DNA from: Dryomyza anilis | Taxonomy: Eukaryota; Arthropoda; Insecta; Diptera; Dryomyzidae | Direction of reading: 5' to 3' | DNA length: 64,000 nt | Assembly: GCA_951804985.1 (NCBI GenBank) | Contig: OX638131.1 | Span: 36,363,544-36,427,543 of the forward strand | In this document: one piece after another, positions 59,591-64,000 of the stretch | Position numbering within the stretch: the stretch's first letter is position 1 | Layout: every line of letters starts with the position of its first letter | Translations under genes and position numbers: made by a program | The notes under the pieces: model-generated | Databases searched by the model: none | What the model saw: the letters and a program-made list of their open reading frames with translations, nothing else | Told to the model about the DNA's origin: nothing

Positions 59591-59740
59591 AGAAAAGTTG
59601 TTTTGGCGGAGAATTATTATTTGGTTACTACATTTATAAAACCAATAAAATCTTCCACAGCGAAGCACGGGCCCCTGATATAAAAAATAATAATGTTTTT
59701 TTATATTAATAAAATCGCTTTATATCCAGGGTCCAGCTAG

Positions 59741-61620
59741 TTTACTATAAAGCTTAAATTTAATTAGAGGGTTGCTGCCTTAAAAATTCCGTTTTATTAG
59801 TGCAGTAGTTCAAATGATTGTGGTAATAATATTTTCATTTATGGTTGACATTCAGCCCAACTCTAAATAAATACTCCCATAAATATTTGTCCCCAAAATT
59901 AATTAGTGGGAGATTTATTTAGAAATGTACAGATTCATGGACACACTAATTTGAAAATTGAGAAATATATGTATGTTTGCCGCAAACATATTATATTTGC
60001 TACAAATCATATTTTTGCCTGTGTGTAAATTCATACATTTTATTCTTGGTACTTCATTTAGCACTTCTCCACATTTTAATACCTAAACCAAATCACGGTT
60101 CAAATTGCAAAAAACATTTTTTTGTAATTTTCCTAGTCTGGGCGCGCTTAATTAATTTCCAATTCCTGGCATTTTGTGTTGTAAATGTTTATGTTGTTTT
60201 GGTTGTCATCGACTACAATATCTATTGTTACGTGAAACATTTTATTATGAACTCGATGCCTGTCGTGTTCGAATTTCGAACCAACAACAACGGCATATCT
60301 ACTAATATTCGTGCGCGTCCATGGGTCTATAGTTCTGTCTGTCTGTCTGACTGCCTATCGGCCGGTACTGTTTACAACGAACCGTCAGTCAGTCCCATAA
60401 GAACAAAATTAAATTCTGTCGCGACATTTACACTGCATACGAAATCAATTGGCAGCAAAGCAAAGTTTCGATTATATATATGCCATAGACAGATAGTAGC
60501 TAGACATTTGCATATATTGTTGCTGGTGTGTGGTGTGAGTGTTGGGACAGATATGCTAAGTGCACAGCGGCGTTGAGCGGTGCGGTGCGCGGTGCAGTAC
60601 GGTTCAATTTGGAGTCGTAGGGTACATGACTTGCATATTAAATTTAAATAAATATAAAACAATGTTCGACGAATTGACTGCTGCACTTGTATGTGAAATG
60701 GACGTCTCCACGGTAGGAGAACAAACAGTGGAGCTTATTGGTCGAAATATTTAAATATCAGCGTACAAAACGGAAATGTCATGATGTACATAAAAACATT
60801 TTTAAAAATATATAATTAAATATATTTAATAACAAAAGTTGTAATTTATGTTAAATAAAAACATTTTTTTAAGGTATTCAATTAAATAGCAAAAAAAAAA
60901 TCTATTTAATTGTCATTTAATATGTTAATAAATTAATTATTGAGTTTGCACAAGCAACACTTTAATTAAAAATAATATTTTAATTTTACATTTTAACTGT
61001 TTAAACATTACAATTAATGACCGGATGTACCTTTAAGTGAGTACCCGTCTTTTCGATGAACTCAATTTTACGCATTACCAATTTGGAAATGACAACGTAC
61101 TACTGGCTGAAAAAACTAACAACAACGACAACAACAACAATATAAAAACACATGCTATTGTTGGTGTTACCATAACTATAGGCCATGTGCTTTTAATTCT
61201 TGTTCGTTTGGTGCAATTGAAGTTCTATGGCTGGGTCAATGTATTCCATATGCCATAACTGTGCCAGCAGAAAAATAATTCAATGACATTCTCTAGACAA
61301 ATAGTTTCTTGTATCTTGCTTTGAAAACAGTCATTTATAAGAAAACTAGATACACAGTTAATTATCCATGTAATTACTGAAGCAATATTTACAAATACTT
61401 GTCAAAACGTGATTGATTAATATTATCTTTAAATATATGTCATAAATGTCACATACAATAATGTCACATATAGTAATTCAAAGTTTTAGCGTCATTTAGA
61501 AACTTAAAATAATAACGAAATCTAGAAAATATTGGGGTTTTGAAAAAGGGGTCAGATAAATTTGATATTCAAACTACCCTGCAAATCATTTGACAATAAT
61601 GTTTGAACTCGATAAAATGA
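59741..61620. other. Intronic sequence without recognised elements
   Basis: Contains a 199-codon plus-strand ORF (59977-60576) and a minus-strand ORF (60372-60686). The first reads a Cys/Tyr/Phe/Leu-rich sequence with no domain, in AT-rich DNA with opposite-strand ORFs, so I do not call it a gene. A more balanced stretch is at 60240-60760. No RRM. Confidence 0.45.
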
Positions 61621-61638
61621 TGATTAATTTTTGATATG

Positions 61639-61949
61639 GTTGCCGCGGTAGCTCAGTGATTAGTGCGTTGGACTGCGAGCCGTAAGGTCCCCGGTTCAAG
61701 CCTGGACTGGGGCTAACAACATCTTTTCATAGAAATATTTTTCTATACCGCGCTACCTCTCGGCAGTAAATGGCAAACCTACGAGAGTAAAACATTGCCT
61801 ATGAAAAGCTCTCACCCTCCGTTGTGATTCGACAATAAACTGTAGGTCCCACCACTTCGAGCAAATATAAAACGCACAGCTCAAAATGGTAAGAGAGCTC
61901 GGCCTATGTTCTTATAGGACTGTAGTGCCAAATTATTATATTATTATTA
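61639..61949 (+). mobile_element. tRNA-headed SINE copy 6 (best preserved)
   Basis: TGCCGCGGTAGCTCAGTGAT at the start, B box GGTTCAAGCCT at 61694-61704, body to TAGTGCCAAATTATT, (ATT)n tail. Flanked by the 15 bp direct repeat TTAATTTTTGATATG (61624-61638 and 61950-61964). ~310 bp. Confidence 0.95.
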
Positions 61950-62443
61950 TTAATTTTTGATATGAAGCTCGAAATATTTTGAAATTGAATTGTGTATTCT
62001 TTAAAATGATTGTCAGAATTTGTTTATCGAATGTGAACACTTATCAAATCAATCTCTATAACTACAAAAACAATGATATCGTTTTATAAAAACGAACCTA
62101 TCATTTTTATTGAAAACATAACATTTTTTTTTATTTTTATCCAAAATGATTATTTAATCATTTTGAAATCGTTAAAATATCGTTTGGTTTTGCTACGTAT
62201 ATACGCAATCTTTTGTTCTACTAAGTATTATCGAAAAGAAAAAAAATGAAACATTGATTTAAGTCTGAATTTTTTATGTTGTGCATTTATTGGTTTTATT
62301 TATACATTTAATTCGTTTTATACGGTTATAATAAATAAAAATCTTTTTATCATCAATATAAGTAGAAATATAAATAATTTACACATGATTTACGAAGCAG
62401 TTACAATGAATAATGATAATAGAAAAAAATATTAAATACTTTT

Positions 62444-62599
62444 AAGCCTGAATCACACGATTGAATAAACTATCAACTTTTGAATCAATTTTCAATAAAT
62501 TTTAATATCAATCGTGTGATTGCCCAATTTTTGTATGCCAAATTGTTTTGAAAATTGATTCAAAAGTTGATTGTTTATTCAATTGTGTGATTCAGGCTT
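62444..62599. mobile_element. Short MITE with AAGCCTGAATCACAC termini
   Basis: AAGCCTGAATCACACGATTG ... ATCAACTTTTGAATCAATTT at the left is inverted at the right (AAATTGATTCAAAAGTTGAT ... GTGTGATTCAGGCTT). Inverted arms of about 55 bp, flanked by TA. 156 bp. Confidence 0.85.
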
Positions 62600-63111
62600 T
62601 AGGGCCAGATTTTCAGTGCTAGTTGAACTTAGTTTATAGTTTAAACTTCGTTTAAAATCAAAATCGATTTTTTCAGTGAACTTCAACGATAAACTTAGTA
62701 TTAAAAAGAGTTTAAAAGTTAAAACGACCGCATCTGAAAATTTAAACTACGTTGTTGAAATTTTAAATTTATGAAATTTTAAATTTATGAAATTTATCAA
62801 ATTAAACGTCGTTTAATTTGAAGAGAAGATTAAATATTAAATATTTTTATTAATTATGTTTTTTCATATACATTCTTTCAAGTGTAACAGTGTATTTGAG
62901 AATCTAAAAATTTCTAAATGAATTCTATAAAGAGTTATATAAAGAATTCTATACCATAAAATGTATAATAAAATTAAATATTTATTTTTATATTAAAAAT
63001 AAATACATTTGTAATAAAAAAAACTTAATATTCCATGCAGAAATTGTAAAGACTCATTTAATATCAAATTAAATTTATATATTTTTAATTCGTAAGCAAT
63101 AAAACTATTTA

Positions 63112-63766
63112 CACAGAAAAAATAAATAATCGACGTAAATATAGCAATCGACATTTATTGCAATCATTAATCAATCCAGCAATAAAATTCACTAATTTAA
63201 TGAAAAGATTTGCTATTCTTCGTTAATTTAGCAATTCCGTTTGCTACTATGAATATTTGTCCATCAATGCAGCAAATTAATTAGTCGGCGCAGTTTAAGC
63301 AATTATATCTGCGCCGACTAAATTATTTGCTGCATTGACGTACAAATATTCATATTAGCGTACGCAATTGCTTATATAACAAAGAATAGCAAATGTTTTG
63401 TAGCCGCGGTAGCTCAGTGGTTAGTTCGTTGGACTGCGAGCCGAAAGGTCCCCGGTTCAAGCCTGGACTGGGGCTAACAACATCTTTTCATAGACACATT
63501 TTTCTACGAGAGTATAAACCATTGCCTATGAAAAGCTCTCACCCGCCGTTCGGATTCGGCAATAAACTGTAGGTCCCACCACTTTGAGTTCAAATATAAC
63601 ACGCACAGCTCAAAATGGTGAGAGAGCTCGGGTTCTATACAGGACTGTAGCGCCAAACTATTATTATTATAAATGTTTTAGTGAAATTAGTGAATTCCAT
63701 TGCTGGATTGATTAATGAATGCAATTAATATCGGTTGCTATATTTACGTAGATTATTTTTTCTGTG
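63112..63766. mobile_element. Foldback MITE interrupted by a SINE
   Basis: CACAGAAAAAATAAATAATC at the left and GATTATTTTTTCTGTG at the right with TA on both sides. The inverted arms continue (TAAATATAGCAATCGACATT; AATCAATCCAGCAAT with ATTGCTGGATTGATT). A second palindrome, TTAGTCGGCGCAG...CTGCGCCGACTAA, sits inside at 63280-63322. Without the SINE (63400-63670) the element is about 375 bp. Confidence 0.88.
63400..63670 (+). mobile_element. tRNA-headed SINE copy 7, with internal deletion
   Basis: GTAGCCGCGGTAGCTCAGTG to GTAGCGCCAAACTATT plus (ATT)n. Flanked by AAATGTTTT (63391-63399 and 63671-63679). It lacks the ACCGCGCTACCTCTCGGCAG segment of the full copies (deletion at about 63505). Confidence 0.93.
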
Positions 63767-64000
63767 TAATTTAAATTGATTTACATATATAAAAAAGCAA
63801 TTTCATATTTCATTTCCAATGTAATTTCTCTACGTTATAATGTATACAATTTAGATTTTATTTTAAAAATATTTAAATTAAAGAAAAACGACAGCGTGTA
63901 ATAAACATGTTGATAAATATTTTAATTTATTATTTGTTTTATTTAAAGTTTTTCCCAGATTGCAGAATTTTGAACGATAACATCATACGACAAATGTTAA

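Larger units (their letters stand above)
58595..59740 (+). mobile_element. Non-autonomous Helitron with internal micro- and minisatellites
   Basis: The 5' end is TCTGTATATATAAAACTC after A (58594); the 3' end is CAGCTAG before T (59741), which is the Helitron insertion pattern (between A and T, 5' TC, 3' CTAG). Near the 3' end, GGGCCCCTGATATAAA pairs with TTTATATCCAGGGTCC (about 59667-59734), a subterminal hairpin after GCGAAGCACGGG. There is no Rep/helicase gene. The inside holds a TGTC microsatellite, a conserved block CATCACGTCTAAACCGCTAA, and two minisatellites. The ORFs 58398-58788 and 58793-59035 are repeat translations. Confidence 0.8.
26219..64000 (-). other. Intron 5' of exon A (incomplete, at least 37.8 kb), repeat-rich
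   Basis: Everything upstream of exon A to the end of the window appears intronic. I looked for the RRM1 exon (expected GQVPR..., KGCCFVTF, MKPADSENRN-like sequence on the minus strand) and did not find it. A small 49-80 bp exon could have been missed by eye. Individual repeats, minisatellites and less AT-rich patches are listed separately. Confidence 0.6.

Noticed and set aside
59977..60576. 199-codon plus-strand ORF
   Set aside because: Hydrophobic, AT-biased translation without a domain; opposite-strand ORFs of similar quality and no splice or expression evidence. Longest ORF of the window but not supportable as a gene.
26219..64000. RRM1 exons of the Bruno gene
   Set aside because: I searched the minus strand for RRM1 RNP and MKPADSEN-like sequence and found none; a very short exon may have escaped.

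Overview
This is a strongly AT-rich eukaryotic window, best read as the inside of one very large insect gene. The only protein-coding sequence I can support is three internal exons on the minus strand, at 26218-26040, 19983-19461 and 6127-5744. They are joined by consensus GT/AG sites in compatible phases. They encode the second RNA recognition motif (RRM2) and the low-complexity linker of a Bruno/CELF-family RNA-binding protein. The RRM2 is of CELF1/2 type. The linker ending QYLQ, followed by GLNFPPDH, most resembles Drosophila Bruno 2 (bru2) from memory. RRM1 and the N-terminus must lie beyond position 64000, and RRM3 and the C-terminus beyond position 1. The organism is probably a higher fly (Diptera, Brachycera), judged from the protein, the AT-richness and the type of repeats.

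Layout in transcription order, right to left: 64000-26219 is one intron or part of one (at least 37.8 kb, no RRM1 exon recognised). Next come exon A (26218-26040), a 6.1 kb intron, exon B (19983-19461), a 13.3 kb intron, exon C (6127-5744), and at least 5.7 kb of a further intron. Exons A and B have good pyrimidine-rich acceptors. Exon C is preceded by a poly-A tract on the transcribed strand instead of a pyrimidine tract.

The introns are full of mobile and repetitive DNA. I find: a tRNA-headed SINE family of about 310 bp (seven copies, several with 9-15 bp target-site duplications); several TA-duplicating MITE and foldback families; a non-autonomous Helitron (58595-59740) with correct A^TC...CTAG^T ends; an inverted pair of 0.75-0.8 kb elements 39 kb apart; a 355 bp foldback; and several minisatellites (GAAGAATTGTCC-type, AGGCTTGT-type, TTTCACTAAAAATTCAAA-type, CACCACACTAAAACT-type). 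Nested insertions give a relative chronology: a MITE inside a SINE (2919-3138), and SINEs inside MITEs or foldbacks (63400-63670 and 33024-33334).

A few less AT-rich patches in the introns (45460-45850, 20090-20480, 16800-17340) do not look like transposons and are candidates for regulatory DNA or alternative exons. There are no rRNA genes, convincing tRNA genes, CRISPR arrays or prokaryotic features. I see no novel multi-gene system. The most interesting content is the repeat biology and the unusual acceptor of exon C.
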